A stretch of DNA of 64,000 bases from Streptomyces flavofungini (GCF_014650815.1 NZ_BMVR01000003.1:682001-746000), one strand, 5' to 3'; positions 24,879 through 34,079 are shown, counted from the first letter of the stretch. Numbers and translations are program-made. The notes: generated from the letters alone by a model not told the origin.

Positions 24879-24927
24879 CGAGCGCCGCCCCGGTGTGGCA
24901 GCTCAGCCGAACAAAGAGGTTCCGCCG

Positions 24928-25875
24928 ATGGCCCGAAAGATCATCCTCGACTGCGACCCCGGACATGACGACGCGATCGCCATGCTCCTCGCGCACGGCA
25001 ATCCGGACGTCGAACTGGTCGCGGTCACCACGGTCGTCGGCAACCAGACCCTGGCGAAGGTCACCCGCAACGCCCTCTCCGTCGCCCGCATCGCGGACAT
25101 CACCGGCGTCCCCTTCGCCGCCGGCTGCCCCCGCCCCCTGGTGCGCACCATCGAGACGGCCCCCGAGATCCACGGCGAGAGCGGCATCGACGGCCCCGCC
25201 ATGCCCGAGCCGACCCTGGACCTCGACCCCCGGCACGCCGTCGACCTCATCATCGACACGGTCATGGCGCACGAGCCCGGCGAGATCACCATCGTGCCCA
25301 CCGCGGGCCTGACGAACATCGCCCTCGCCGTGCGCAAGGAGCCGCGCATCGCCGAGCGCGTCCGCGAGGTCGTCCTCATGGGCGGCGGCTACCACACGGG
25401 CAACTGGAGCGCCGTCGCCGAGTTCAACATCAAGATCGACCCCGAGGCCGCGCACATCGTCTTCAACGCGGGCTGGCCCGTCACGATGGTCGGCCTCGAC
25501 CTGACGCACCAGGCCCTCGCGACGCCGGAGGTCACCCGCCGCATCGCCGAGGTCGGCACCCGCCCCGCCGTCTTCGTGAACGAGCTCCTGGACTTCTTCG
25601 GCGCCGCCTACCGCGAGGCACAGGGCTTCGAGCACCCGCCGGTGCACGACCCGTGCGCGGTCGCGTACGTCATCGACCCGAGCGTCATGACCGTACGCAA
25701 GGCCCCCGTCGACATCGAGCTGACCGGCACCCTCACCCTCGGCATGACCGTCGCGGACTTCCGCGCGCCCGCCCCCGCCGACTGCCGCACCCAGGTCGCC
25801 GTCGACCTGGACCACGAGCGTTTCTGGGACCTGGTCGTGGACGCCCTCGAGCGGATCGGTGACGTGTCCGCGTGA
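24928..25875 (+). CDS. Nucleoside hydrolase (IunH family)
   Basis: The 315-residue protein opens MARKIILDCDPGHDDAIAML, carrying the D-x-D-x-x-x-D-D calcium-binding motif at the start of the fold. GEITIVPTAGLTNIALAV, VLMGGGYHTGNWSAVAEFNI and the late PVHDPCAVAYVIDP motif (Asp and His of the active site) complete an inosine/uridine-preferring hydrolase. It cleaves ribonucleosides to ribose and base in the cytoplasm. It is first in an operon with an overlapping MFS gene and faces a LacI regulator, so nucleoside salvage under LacI control is likely. Confidence 0.93.
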   Translation: MARKIILDCDPGHDDAIAMLLAHGNPDVELVAVTTVVGNQTLAKVTRNALSVARIADITGVPFAAGCPRPLVRTIETAPEIHGESGIDGPAMPEPTLDLDPRHAVDLIIDTVMAHEPGEITIVPTAGLTNIALAVRKEPRIAERVREVVLMGGGYHTGNWSAVAEFNIKIDPEAAHIVFNAGWPVTMVGLDLTHQALATPEVTRRIAEVGTRPAVFVNELLDFFGAAYREAQGFEHPPVHDPCAVAYVIDPSVMTVRKAPVDIELTGTLTLGMTVADFRAPAPADCRTQVAVDLDHERFWDLVVDALERIGDVSA

Positions 25876-27323
25876 ACGCCTCCGCCATCGACCCCGCGAC
25901 CCCCGCCGGCACCCCCGGTGGCCGCCCCGTCCGCGTGGCCGTCCTGGTCGCCGCGCTGCTTGCGGCCTGTTTCGCCTTCCAGCTCAACGCGAGCATGCTC
26001 AGCCCCGCCCTGAAGAGCGTCGAGGACTCCCTCGACGCGACCTCCGCCGAGGTCGGCCTGACCCAGACGGCGTTCTTCACCTCCGCCGCGCTGTTCTCCC
26101 TCTTCCTGCCGCGCCTCGGCGACCTCATCGGCCGCCGTCGCGTCCTCGCCGCGATGATGGCGCTCATGGCCGTCGGCTGCGTCGTGGCCGCGCTCGCGCA
26201 GAGCGTCCCCATGCTGTTCGTCGGCCGCGTCATCCAGGGCGTGTCCGGGCCGACCGTGCCGCTCTGCCTGATCATGCTGCGCAACGAGGTCCACGAGCCG
26301 AAGCGGTACGGCACGCTCCTCGGCGTCATCACCGCCGTCAACGGCGGCATCGCGGGCGTCGACTCCATCGCGGGCGGCTCGCTCGCCGACCACTACGGCT
26401 TCCAGTCCGTCTTCTGGGTCATGGCCGTCGTCGCCGGACTCGCCATGGTCCTCGTCGCCACGCTCACCCCGGAGTCCACCGCCCGCGTCTCCGGCGCCGC
26501 CAACCGCATGGACTGGCCCGGCGTGGCCCTCCTGGTCGTCTCCGTCGGCGCTGCCCTCATCGCCCTCAACGAGGCCGGGAAGCTCGGCAAGGCCAACTGG
26601 CCGCTGGTGGCCGGGCTCGCCGTCGCCGCCGCGCTCGCCTTCGCCGCGTTCTGGCGCGCCGAGGACCGCAGCAGGCATCCCCTGGTCGCGACCCGGCACC
26701 TGCGCCAGCGCTCCACGTGGGCGCTGCTCCTGACCACCGTCCTGACGATGACGGGCGTCTTCGCCGTCATGAACGGCCTGATCCCCGCGTTCGCCCAGAA
26801 CGCGGACGCCGGATTCGGGATGAGCGCCGAGGCGTCCGCCTGGTGGACCCTCACCCCGTACGCCCTCGCGGGCCTGGCCATGGGCCCCCTCGCCGGACGC
26901 CTCGCCGCCACCCACGGCTACGGCAAGATCCTCCGCCTCGGCCTCGTCGGCTCGGCCGCGACCGTCGCCCTGATGCTCGTGACCCTCCAGTCCGACTCCC
27001 GCGCGCTCCTGCTCGTCTCCTCCGTCCTCATCGGCGTCACCTACGCCGGAGTCGGCAACATCGTCCTCAACGGCCTCGGCATCGTCCTCTCCCCGAAGGA
27101 GAACCCCGGCTTCCTGCCCGGCCTCAACGCCGGTGCCTTCAACCTCGGCGCGGGCCTGAGCTTCGCCCTCCTCTACGCCGTCCAGACCGCCGCCGAACCC
27201 TCCGACAAGACGTCGACGGCGGGCTACTCGGCCGCGATGATCGCCGGGGTCGTGCTGATCGGGGCGGCCTTCGTGACGTCGTTCCTGATCCCGAAGCCGG
27301 TGGAGGCGGAGGCACACGAGTGA
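25872..27323 (+). CDS. MFS transporter, 14-helix-like drug/nucleoside porter
   Basis: The 483-residue protein starts at GTG 25872, overlapping the nucleoside hydrolase stop (GTGA). It has many hydrophobic segments and the MFS loop GDLIGRRRVLAAMMALMAVG (motif A). AGVDSIAGGSLADHYGFQSV resembles motif C of DHA2-type antiporters. It could export or import the nucleoside, base or analogue handled by the partner enzyme; family resemblance alone favours export. It ends before a bidirectional terminator. Confidence 0.88.
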   Translation: MNASAIDPATPAGTPGGRPVRVAVLVAALLAACFAFQLNASMLSPALKSVEDSLDATSAEVGLTQTAFFTSAALFSLFLPRLGDLIGRRRVLAAMMALMAVGCVVAALAQSVPMLFVGRVIQGVSGPTVPLCLIMLRNEVHEPKRYGTLLGVITAVNGGIAGVDSIAGGSLADHYGFQSVFWVMAVVAGLAMVLVATLTPESTARVSGAANRMDWPGVALLVVSVGAALIALNEAGKLGKANWPLVAGLAVAAALAFAAFWRAEDRSRHPLVATRHLRQRSTWALLLTTVLTMTGVFAVMNGLIPAFAQNADAGFGMSAEASAWWTLTPYALAGLAMGPLAGRLAATHGYGKILRLGLVGSAATVALMLVTLQSDSRALLLVSSVLIGVTYAGVGNIVLNGLGIVLSPKENPGFLPGLNAGAFNLGAGLSFALLYAVQTAAEPSDKTSTAGYSAAMIAGVVLIGAAFVTSFLIPKPVEAEAHE

Positions 27324-27391
27324 GGGCCGGTCGGCCCGTGCCCTGAGCGGCTGCGGTGACGCGGCCGTGGTGCGGTGGCCGTGGTGATGTG

Positions 27392-27422
27392 GGCGCCCCA
27401 TCTGCTTGGCGGGTGGGGCGCC
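27392..27422. terminator. Bidirectional hairpin between MFS and kinase genes
   Basis: GGCGCCCCA (27392-27400) pairs with TGGGGCGCC (27414-27422) between convergent genes. Confidence 0.65.
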
Positions 27423-27440
27423 GCGTGCGTTCTCGCTCCG

Positions 27441-29000
27441 TCACGTTTCGGGCGGCGGGTGGTCGGACGTGGCCCGCAGCCGGAACTCGGCGATGCTGCG
27501 CCACTGCCCTGTCGGCGCGACGGTGCCCACGAGGTCGCCGTTGTCGAAGTGCGTCGGGCGGAGGTGGACCCACTGGAGGGCGTTGTGGTGTTCGTAGCCG
27601 ACCCACAGGGGCGTGTTGTTCGACATGGCAGCGGAGACCGCCGCGATCGCGTCTTGGTGTGCGGGGCTTCCGGCGCCGCGGGCCGCTGCCTGCTCCTCGG
27701 CCAGTCGTTCCGCCTGGCGTCGTGCCTGGCGTGGCTTCCATGCGTAGACGTAGACGCCGTACAGGTAGGCGGGCACGACGGCGGCGACGAAGCCGCCCGC
27801 TGTGATCAGGCCGGAGGTCCCGAGGGACCGGCCGGTCTCGCGGCCCGAGGCGATCAGGACCAGGGTGATCAGTGCGCCGAGGAGCAGCGCCACGGCGGCG
27901 TAGAGGGCCACGAGTTGGGTCAGGGACAGGCCTCGGGAGATGACTTCGTCTCCCGCCAGCACGCGGGGCGTCGGGCATGGGCGGGCCGCGAGCCACGTGG
28001 GCGGGTGAACCGACGGTGGCGCCTTGGGCGTGCCGGGTGGGTTCGAAGGTACGGCGTGGGTCGCCGCGTCGGGGTCGAGCACCGTCGCGGTGCGGTCGGG
28101 AGGTGCCGGGGGCTCCGCTGCGGGCGGTGCTTCCCGCGGAACGGGCACCGGTGTCGGCGGCACGGGCAGCGTCGCGATCCGCTCCCGGGTCGCGTCCGCG
28201 CTCGGCGGTCTGCTGTCGGGCTGTTTGGCGAGGAGGTCGAGGAGCAGGGCGTCCCAGGCGGGCGGGAGGCCGGGGCGGCCCGTGCTCGGGGGGAGGGGGA
28301 CGTCGTCGAGGTGCTGCCGCAGGATGCGCTGCCAAGGGCCCTCGGAGAAGGGAGGCCGGCCGACCAGCGTCGCGTACAGCAGGCAGCCCAGGGAGTAGAG
28401 GTCGCTGCGCGCGTCGAGTGACGTGCCGCCGGCGGCCTGTTCCGGAGACATGAAGCCGACGGTGCCGAGGAGATGGCCGGGGTGGGTGAGGGTGGTGAGA
28501 TCGATGCTGTCGCTGTCGAGGCGCGCGATGCCGAAGTCCAGTACGGTCGCGTGGCCGTCGGGGCCGATCATGACGTTCGCGGGCTTCAGGTCCCGGTGCA
28601 CGATTCTCGCTCCGTGCATGATCGAGAGAGCTGTGCAGATCTCGGTGCCCCAGCGGACGATCTCCGCGAGCGAGGGCGTGCGTACGGTGAGCAGGTGGCT
28701 CAGCGGCTCGCCGGGGACCTCCTCCATGACCAGGTACAACAACGGGCGGCCGTCGACGACCGCCTCGCCGGAGTCGCGCACCTCGACGATGTGCTTGCTG
28801 CGCAGCGACGACGCGACCTTGAACTCGCGTTGGAATCTGCGGACCAGGTCCGAGGCATCCGTCCCGGCGGAGCCGTACACCATCTTCACCGCGACGGCGC
28901 GCTGCCGGAATTGGTCCGTGGCCCGCCACACGGTGCCCATGCCGCCGGAGCCGAGTGGTTCGCGGAGCTGATAGCGCCCGCCGAGCAGGGCCCCTCGCAT
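27441..29000 (-). CDS. Membrane Ser/Thr protein kinase (PknB-like catalytic domain)
   Basis: The 519-residue protein has a complete Hanks kinase domain at about 8-270: glycine loop LGSGGMGTVWRA, Lys39 in VAVKM, HRDLKPAN (135-142), DFG (155-157) and GTVGFMSPEQAAGG. A Pro/Ala-rich linker follows. Then two membrane helices appear near residues 355-415 (VALYAAVALLLGALITLVLI; GGFVAAVVPAYLYGVYVYAW) and a C-terminal cytosolic or outer segment with QARRQAERLAEEQAAARG, then WVGYEHHNALQWVHLRPTHF. There are no PASTA repeats. The signal sensed is unknown. Confidence 0.92.
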   Translation of the reverse strand: MRGALLGGRYQLREPLGSGGMGTVWRATDQFRQRAVAVKMVYGSAGTDASDLVRRFQREFKVASSLRSKHIVEVRDSGEAVVDGRPLLYLVMEEVPGEPLSHLLTVRTPSLAEIVRWGTEICTALSIMHGARIVHRDLKPANVMIGPDGHATVLDFGIARLDSDSIDLTTLTHPGHLLGTVGFMSPEQAAGGTSLDARSDLYSLGCLLYATLVGRPPFSEGPWQRILRQHLDDVPLPPSTGRPGLPPAWDALLLDLLAKQPDSRPPSADATRERIATLPVPPTPVPVPREAPPAAEPPAPPDRTATVLDPDAATHAVPSNPPGTPKAPPSVHPPTWLAARPCPTPRVLAGDEVISRGLSLTQLVALYAAVALLLGALITLVLIASGRETGRSLGTSGLITAGGFVAAVVPAYLYGVYVYAWKPRQARRQAERLAEEQAAARGAGSPAHQDAIAAVSAAMSNNTPLWVGYEHHNALQWVHLRPTHFDNGDLVGTVAPTGQWRSIAEFRLRATSDHPPPET

Positions 29001-29191
29001 CTCAACCCCCTTAGTGGAGCGGCTCGTTGACTGTTCGCCCCTTCGCCGGACAATTCTCGGCCGGAGGCGCCGGGTCCGCCAGCGGGCGCGCGCTGGGCGC
29101 AGGTCTCCGCGCGTGCCCCGGTGGCCGATTTGACCTCGAGCGCACTTGAGGTCGCAGGATCAGAGGTACGTCCTGTGAAAGGGGATCGGGC

Positions 29192-29728
29192 ATGGCGTCG
29201 TACCGCTCAGAGCTGGACCCGTACGGGGCGCTGTCGGCAGCGGGCCGGGAGGAGACGGCAGCGGGGCCGGGCCTGCCCGGTGACCCGTCCGGCCGGGAGG
29301 CGACGCGGCGCGGGCTCACGCTCGTGCGCGCCTACGCGCGCGGGGACGCCGCCGGGGTCGCCGCCGCCCTCGACGGGGCGGACCCCGCCGTCGCCCGGCA
29401 ACTGCCCGCCGTCACCGGCGACATCCTGCGCCTGGTCATCGGCATCGTCCTGTCGGCCCCGCGCACCCTCACCCCGGCGGATGTCGTACGCACCGCCGAC
29501 ACGATCGCCGCCGTCGGGCCGCCCCACCACGAACTCGCTGTCTCCCAGGCCGTGCGAGCCTGGGCCGACGGGGACGACGCCGGGCTGCGCGGCTGGTGGC
29601 AGGACGGCGCGGCGTGTGCGCACGGCGCCGCGGTGCTCGCGGCCGCGCTGGCGGTGGGGGCCTGGGGGAGGGCGGCGTTCCTCGGGCTCCTTGAGACGTT
29701 CGACGAGGTGGTGGCTGCCTGCGGGTAG
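29192..29728 (+). CDS. Hypothetical helical protein
   Basis: The 178-residue protein starts at ATG 29192 behind GAAAGGGG. It is rich in Ala and Leu with predicted helices (TRRGLTLVRAYARGDAAGVA, LRLVIGIVLSAPRTLTPADV). It has no signal peptide; the Ala-rich stretch near residue 148 is not a convincing membrane helix. The pattern of a repeated 30-40-residue helical hairpin resembles TPR-like or ankyrin-like scaffolds but is not diagnostic. It is divergent from the kinase gene and could be a partner; this is only proximity. Confidence 0.6.
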   Translation: MASYRSELDPYGALSAAGREETAAGPGLPGDPSGREATRRGLTLVRAYARGDAAGVAAALDGADPAVARQLPAVTGDILRLVIGIVLSAPRTLTPADVVRTADTIAAVGPPHHELAVSQAVRAWADGDDAGLRGWWQDGAACAHGAAVLAAALAVGAWGRAAFLGLLETFDEVVAACG

Positions 29729-29785
29729 GCCGGTGGGCGCCATCGACGCGGGGTCGGCCCGGGCGCGTTCCTCCTACTCCTCCCG

Positions 29786-30733
29786 CTATGCCTCCGGCTT
29801 GCGCAGGAGAACCAGGTGGTAGTCCAAGTGGTCCCGGCAGAAGGAACGGTAGGGGGCCATCAGCGGGTCGGTGTGGATCAGCGCCTCCTTCCCGAACCGC
29901 TCCTCGATCTCCGCGCGCCGGTCCTGGTACAGGGTCGACATCAGCTCGGAGCACACCACGGCGTTGGCCGTCATGTCCTGCACCCGCACGACCCGGAAGC
30001 CGGTCTCCTCGATCTCGCCGACGAGGGTGGCGAAGGGGCGCAGCGGCGGACAGGTCCACAGGCGCGTGTACGCCGACGACTCGGCCTCCGTCGGGGTGCC
30101 GCGCAGCGCGAACTCCGTGAAGAGCAGGTGCCCACCGGGCCTGAGCACCCGCATGGCCTGGCGCAACGCGGCGGGGCGGTCGGACAGGTGGGGCACGCAG
30201 TCGATCGACCAGGCGGCGTCGAACGAGGCGTCGGGGTGGGTGAGCTCCATGGCGTTGCCGTACGCGAAGTCGACGCGCTCGCCCGCCGGGTGGCCCCGGC
30301 GCCGGTCCTCGCACCGGGCGAGCTGCGTCTTGCTGACGGTGATGCCGGAGACCCGGCCGCCGGTGCGCTCCGCGAGGCGCAGGGCGGGGCCGCCGGTGCC
30401 GCAGCCGATGTCCAGGAGGTGCGGGGCCGGTTCCCGGCGGAGCGTGCCCTGGATCGTGTCGATGAGGAACTCGGTCTGCCGGTCCTGCGCGAGGTCGGCG
30501 AGGGCGACGAGCGAGGTGACGGGCGTGGGCTCGTCGTGCGGCACGAACATGCCGATGTGCACGGCGGTCGACCCGAGCGTCATGGCGAGCAGGTCGCCGA
30601 ACCGGTCGTACATCGCGCCGACGTCGGCAGGGGACGGCACCGTCGAAGTGCCTTCGGAGTCGGCCGAGTTCGGGGTGGTGGGGGTCGTGGGGTTCGGGGT
30701 GGTGGTCGGGTTCGTCGTGGGGTTCGTCGCCAA
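29786..30733 (-). CDS. Class I SAM-dependent methyltransferase (UbiE/polyketide O-methyltransferase type)
   Basis: The core has the SAM motif LLDIGCGTGGPALRLAER, then VSGITVSKTQLARCE, SFDAAWSIDCVPHLSDRP and MRVLRPGGHLLFTEFALRG, typical of methyltransferases acting on natural-product or quinone-like acceptors. I place the start at TTG 30733, preceded by GGAGGAG with 7-nt spacing. A longer form from GTG 30841 would add 36 residues including GPD repeats encoded by a 9-bp repeat. Residues 1-25 are Asn/Pro/Thr-rich. It stands alone with no pathway neighbours. Confidence 0.85.
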   Translation of the reverse strand: MATNPTTNPTTTPNPTTPTTPNSADSEGTSTVPSPADVGAMYDRFGDLLAMTLGSTAVHIGMFVPHDEPTPVTSLVALADLAQDRQTEFLIDTIQGTLRREPAPHLLDIGCGTGGPALRLAERTGGRVSGITVSKTQLARCEDRRRGHPAGERVDFAYGNAMELTHPDASFDAAWSIDCVPHLSDRPAALRQAMRVLRPGGHLLFTEFALRGTPTEAESSAYTRLWTCPPLRPFATLVGEIEETGFRVVRVQDMTANAVVCSELMSTLYQDRRAEIEERFGKEALIHTDPLMAPYRSFCRDHLDYHLVLLRKPEA

Positions 30734-30777
30734 GGTGGTCTCCTCCGGCAGGTGCGGGCCGCAGGGGCCCGCATAGA

Positions 30778-30831
30778 CAGGTCCGTCAGGTCCGTCAGGT
30801 CCGTCAGGTCCGTCAGGTCCGTCAGGTCCGT
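30778..30831. repeat. Six tandem copies of a 9-bp unit (CAGGTCCGT)
   Basis: CAGGTCCGT is repeated six times exactly, 45 bp upstream of the preferred TTG start of the methyltransferase. On the minus strand it would read as Gly-Pro-Asp repeats if the earlier GTG were used. Confidence 0.9.
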
Positions 30832-31244
30832 TCTCGTGCACCTGTCCATTGCACCCGCCCCAGCGGCCCCCGTGACGACGCAGTCAAGCCACGCCCGGCG
30901 CCCGCGCGGCGGCCGAAAAGCCCCCTGCCGGGGCCGCGCCGATCCCGCGGGAATTAGCCATTGCAATCGAATTCCATGCGAGTGCCGGAGCGGGAGTTCA
31001 CCGGAAAGGCCCCCCGGAAAGCCCCCCGCGTAACCCGTTCCCGAGTGCACCTCGGAATGCCTTACGATTGTCCGGCTTCTGTCACGGTGCTGCGGTGACC
31101 CGATGGCTCACTTGTTCTCCTGTGTCGTCCTCGTGCTAGGAATACGGGGCGCCGCAAGGGACGTGATTCGTCCGGTGCGAACGCATTGCATCGTGCTGTC
31201 AGTTGGTCCCACCAGGGGCCACAGGGGGAAGAGGGATCACCGTA
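30832..31244. other. Divergent intergenic region
   Basis: No gene recognised. It contains AT-richer blocks (around 30955-30980 and 31065-31080) that could hold promoters for the flanking genes, and GAGGGA just before the GTG at 31245. Confidence 0.4.
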
Positions 31245-31748
31245 GTGAACCGCATGCGCACGTCCGCCGCTGTCCTGGCCACCGCCGGGGCCATCACCGC
31301 CGCTCAGCTCGGTCTGGCCGGTGCCGCGTCCGCGGCCGAGGGGCCGAAGGCCGCCCCGTCCGCGTCCAAGGTCGCGCCGCGCAGCGCCGGCTGCCCGATC
31401 GACATCGTCTACACGTCGAGGTTCTACACCAACTCGAACGGCTGGGTCACCGGCAACGGTCTGTACTTCGGCCTGAAGAACAAGAGCACCAAGAGCTTCA
31501 AGAAGGTCACCTTCACGGTGACCAACGTGAAGAACATTCGCTTCGGCAGCGCCAAGGCGAAGGGCGGCAAGGTCACCCGCAAGACGTCGAGGACCGTTTC
31601 CGTCCACACCAAGACCCTGAAGAAGAAGGCCAGCCTCGGCGTCCAGGTGCGCACGCGGCTGCTGAACACGCGGTCCTACAAGGTGAAGTTCTCCGTGCGC
31701 GGCTCCGGCTGGAACTGCGCGGTGAACCAGGGCAACTGGGGTTCCTGA
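31245..31748 (+). CDS. Small secreted hypothetical protein
   Basis: The 167-residue protein starts at GTG 31245 (GAGGGA 8 nt upstream). It has a signal peptide: NRMRT, a hydrophobic core AAVLATAGAITAAQLGLAGA and a cleavage site near ASA-AE. The mature part is very basic (many Lys in FKKVTFTVTNVKN, KTLKKKASLGVQV), predicted all-beta, with two Cys that may form a disulfide (CPIDI and NCAVN). It resembles a small Ig-like secreted domain. No enzyme motif is seen. It ends at a clear terminator. Confidence 0.72.
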   Translation: MNRMRTSAAVLATAGAITAAQLGLAGAASAAEGPKAAPSASKVAPRSAGCPIDIVYTSRFYTNSNGWVTGNGLYFGLKNKSTKSFKKVTFTVTNVKNIRFGSAKAKGGKVTRKTSRTVSVHTKTLKKKASLGVQVRTRLLNTRSYKVKFSVRGSGWNCAVNQGNWGS

Positions 31749-31800
31749 CCCCAGGCGCCGAGGGAGCACCGGGCACCGCCCCTGACCTCCTGACGGCGTG

Positions 31801-31836
31801 ACAGAGCCCGGTCGACCTCGGTCGGCCGGGCTCTGT
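31801..31836 (+). terminator. Hairpin terminator after the secreted protein gene
   Basis: ACAGAGCCCGG (31801-31811) pairs perfectly with CCGGGCTCTGT (31826-31836). Confidence 0.8.
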
Positions 31837-31914
31837 GCGTTCCGGGCCGGGCCCGCGCGCCCCAGCGGTGCAGAATGGCGGTGCAGCGGCGGCCGACGAG
31901 GCGGGAGCGACAGC

Positions 31915-32778
31915 GTGGACGTGACGGAGATGGACCTGCGGCTCGGCGACGGGCGTCAGTTGCACGTCTACGACACCGGGCGCGACGCCGAGGCGGGCAC
32001 CTCGGACCCCGCCCTCACCGTCCTCTGGCACCACGGCACCCCCAACATCGGCGCCCCGCCCGCACCCCTCTTCCCGGCGGCGTCCCGGCTCGGCATCCGC
32101 TGGGTGTCGTACGACCGGCCGGGATACGGCGGGTCGAGCGCCGTCCCGGGCCGGGACCTGGCGTCCGCGGCCACCGACGCCGACGCCGCCGCCGTCGCCG
32201 ACGCCCTCGGCATCGGCCGGTTCGCGGTCATGGGGCACTCCGGCGGCGGCTCCCACGCGCTGGCGTGCGCCGCGCTGCTGCCCGACCGGGTGCGGTGCGT
32301 GGTGAGCGTGGCGGGGCTCGCCCCGTACGGCGCCGAAGGCCTCGACTGGTTCGCCGGAATGTCGGACTCCGGCACGGCGTCGCTGCGGGCGGCGGTCGCG
32401 GGTCGCGCGGCGAAGGAGGCCCACGAGGCGGCCGCCGCGTACGACCCGGAGATGTTCGACCCGGTCGACCACGCGGCCCTCGCCGCCGCCTGGTCCTGGT
32501 TCGGTGACGTCGTCGGCCCCGCCGTGGAGTCCGGACCCGGCGGACTGATCGCCGACGACCTGGCGTACGTGACCCCCTGGGGGTGCGACCCCGCGCGGAT
32601 CACCGCCCCCGTCCTCATCCTGCATGGCGGCAGTGACCGCGTCGTCCCCAGCGCCCACGGCCGGTGGCTCGCGCGCCGCTGCGCCTCGGCGGAGCTGCGG
32701 CTCAGCCCCGCCGACGGACACATCTCCGTCCTCGATTCCGGCGCGGCCGCCCTGGAGTGGCTGACCGAGCACCGCTGA
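31915..32778 (+). CDS. Alpha/beta-hydrolase
   Basis: The 287-residue protein starts at GTG 31915 after GGGAG. It has the alpha/beta-hydrolase fold: oxyanion strand WHHGTPNIG, VSYDRPGYGGSS, nucleophile elbow VMGHSGGGSHA (Ser109), the acid strand PVLILHGGSDRVVP and the catalytic His in PADGHISVLD. Length is normal. A cytoplasmic esterase, lipase or C-C hydrolase is likely; the substrate cannot be inferred because neighbours are unrelated. Confidence 0.9.
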   Translation: MDVTEMDLRLGDGRQLHVYDTGRDAEAGTSDPALTVLWHHGTPNIGAPPAPLFPAASRLGIRWVSYDRPGYGGSSAVPGRDLASAATDADAAAVADALGIGRFAVMGHSGGGSHALACAALLPDRVRCVVSVAGLAPYGAEGLDWFAGMSDSGTASLRAAVAGRAAKEAHEAAAAYDPEMFDPVDHAALAAAWSWFGDVVGPAVESGPGGLIADDLAYVTPWGCDPARITAPVLILHGGSDRVVPSAHGRWLARRCASAELRLSPADGHISVLDSGAAALEWLTEHR

Positions 32779-32982
32779 CCCCACCGCCCCGGCGTTGCCG
32801 CGGTGAACGCCCCGGAGGGGTACATCGGCGTAACTCATGATCTTGCCCCGCGTTGGTCCGCCTGGGCCGCCCCCGTCCGGTGATGCCGGACCGGGCCGTG
32901 GCCGCTCAGAGGGACCCCAACCGTCAGCCTCCCGGTGCCTCGTCGCGGGGCCATGAGGAAAACGCTCGAAGGAGTGCTCAGC

Positions 32983-33369
32983 ATGTACAACGTCACCAAG
33001 AAGGTCGCCGCGGGGATCGGAGCGGTGGTCGCCGCGCTCGGCTGCGTCATCGTCGCGGGGCCCTCGGCCGTGGCCGACGGCAAGTGGTGCAACCACTCCG
33101 TCTGTATCGAGACGTACGACTCGGGCACCTACCTGGGCCGGGTCGAGGTGTCGGTCACCAACACCAACCAGCCGAACCGGATCTCCGCGCGTGTGTGGAC
33201 GACCAACGGCTGGAGCGCCCACACCAAGACGGAGGACGTCGCCAAGTTCCGGACGTACCGCGACCAGGCGTACCCGCAGCGGCACTTCCCGGCGGGCACC
33301 CGGCTCTGCGCGGAGGGCTTCCGCGGTGGGTCGAGCGTGGGCCTGCCCTGTGTGACGATCACCAACTGA
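32983..33369 (+). CDS. Small secreted hypothetical protein
   Basis: The 128-residue protein starts at ATG 32983 (AAGGAG 8 nt upstream). It has a signal peptide (MYNVTKKVAAGIGAVVAALG, cleavage near AVA-DG). The mature domain of about 95 residues contains four Cys (KWCNHSVCIE, RLCAEGF, LPCVTITN) that could form two disulfides, with predicted beta strands. It resembles small beta-structured extracellular proteins of streptomycetes with no assigned role. Confidence 0.75.
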   Translation: MYNVTKKVAAGIGAVVAALGCVIVAGPSAVADGKWCNHSVCIETYDSGTYLGRVEVSVTNTNQPNRISARVWTTNGWSAHTKTEDVAKFRTYRDQAYPQRHFPAGTRLCAEGFRGGSSVGLPCVTITN

Positions 33370-33397
33370 CGGGTGCGCGTCACCCCTTGACCGGCGT

Positions 33398-33446
33398 CGT
33401 CGGGCCCGGTCACCACGGCTGCCCCCGTGCGTGACCGGGCCCGACG
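33398..33446. terminator. 16-bp perfect hairpin between convergent genes
   Basis: CGTCGGGCCCGGTCAC (33398-33413) pairs exactly with GTGACCGGGCCCGACG (33431-33446), loop 17 nt. Confidence 0.85.
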
Positions 33447-33461
33447 GCTGCCCGGACCGGC

Positions 33462-33995
33462 TCAGTCGCCGGAGCTGTCCTGGAGGAACCGCTCCACTTC
33501 GCTGGCGACCCCGGTCTTGGCCGACGAGGCGCGGCCGTCGGTGCGCGTGGAGCCCTCATGGACGCCGAGGCCGCCCGACCACACGTATCCGAACGCGGGC
33601 TCGTCGTCGACCGCCGGACTGATCTGGATGTCGAGCTGCTTGAGCTTGGAGGCGGGCGCGGCGGCGTACAGCGTGGCCGTGACGCGGCGCTGTGGGTAGA
33701 GGTTGAAGTCGCGGATCACGGCGCCGCCGAACTCGTCGACGAACGCGCCGTGTCCGTCCCTGCCGACGCGGACGTCGTAGTGGCGCGGGTGGTCGTGCAG
33801 GTCGATGCTGAAGTAGGTGGAGCCGCGGTTGTCGAGGGTGACGTCGAACGCGACATACGTCAGGCCCTTGGCGTCCTCGTCGCGCCCGCGCTGCGGTGTG
33901 GCCCTGCGGAGGTGGTGCACGCGGACGCGCAGTCCGGCCCACTCCTCGGACTGATATTCCTGCCAGTCGCCGACAACGTTTGGTATGTCCATCAT
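33462..33995 (-). CDS. Conserved hypothetical protein, beta-rich
   Basis: The 177-residue protein (ATG 33995 with GGAAAGG upstream; GTG 34001 possible) has no signal peptide. It looks all-beta, with alternation as in LTYVAFDVTLDNRGSTYFSI and RRVTATLYAAAPASKLKQLD, like DUF4352-type Ig-like domains that describe ligand-dependent or telluric-like extracellular modules. It lies downstream of the M6 protease on the same strand, separated by a terminator. No function can be assigned. Confidence 0.6.
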   Translation of the reverse strand: MMDIPNVVGDWQEYQSEEWAGLRVRVHHLRRATPQRGRDEDAKGLTYVAFDVTLDNRGSTYFSIDLHDHPRHYDVRVGRDGHGAFVDEFGGAVIRDFNLYPQRRVTATLYAAAPASKLKQLDIQISPAVDDEPAFGYVWSGGLGVHEGSTRTDGRASSAKTGVASEVERFLQDSSGD

Positions 33996-34079
33996 TCCCA
34001 CCTTTCCAGGCGTAAGCCTAGGAGGAACCGGCGGCGAGGGAACCGGTTCCGAGGGGTGACGACGGCCACGCGGACGTCA

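Noticed and set aside
31103..31801. A 232-codon frame overlapping the small secreted protein
   Set aside because: It is Arg/His/Gln-rich off-frame translation; the other frame has signal peptide, ribosome-binding site and normal composition.
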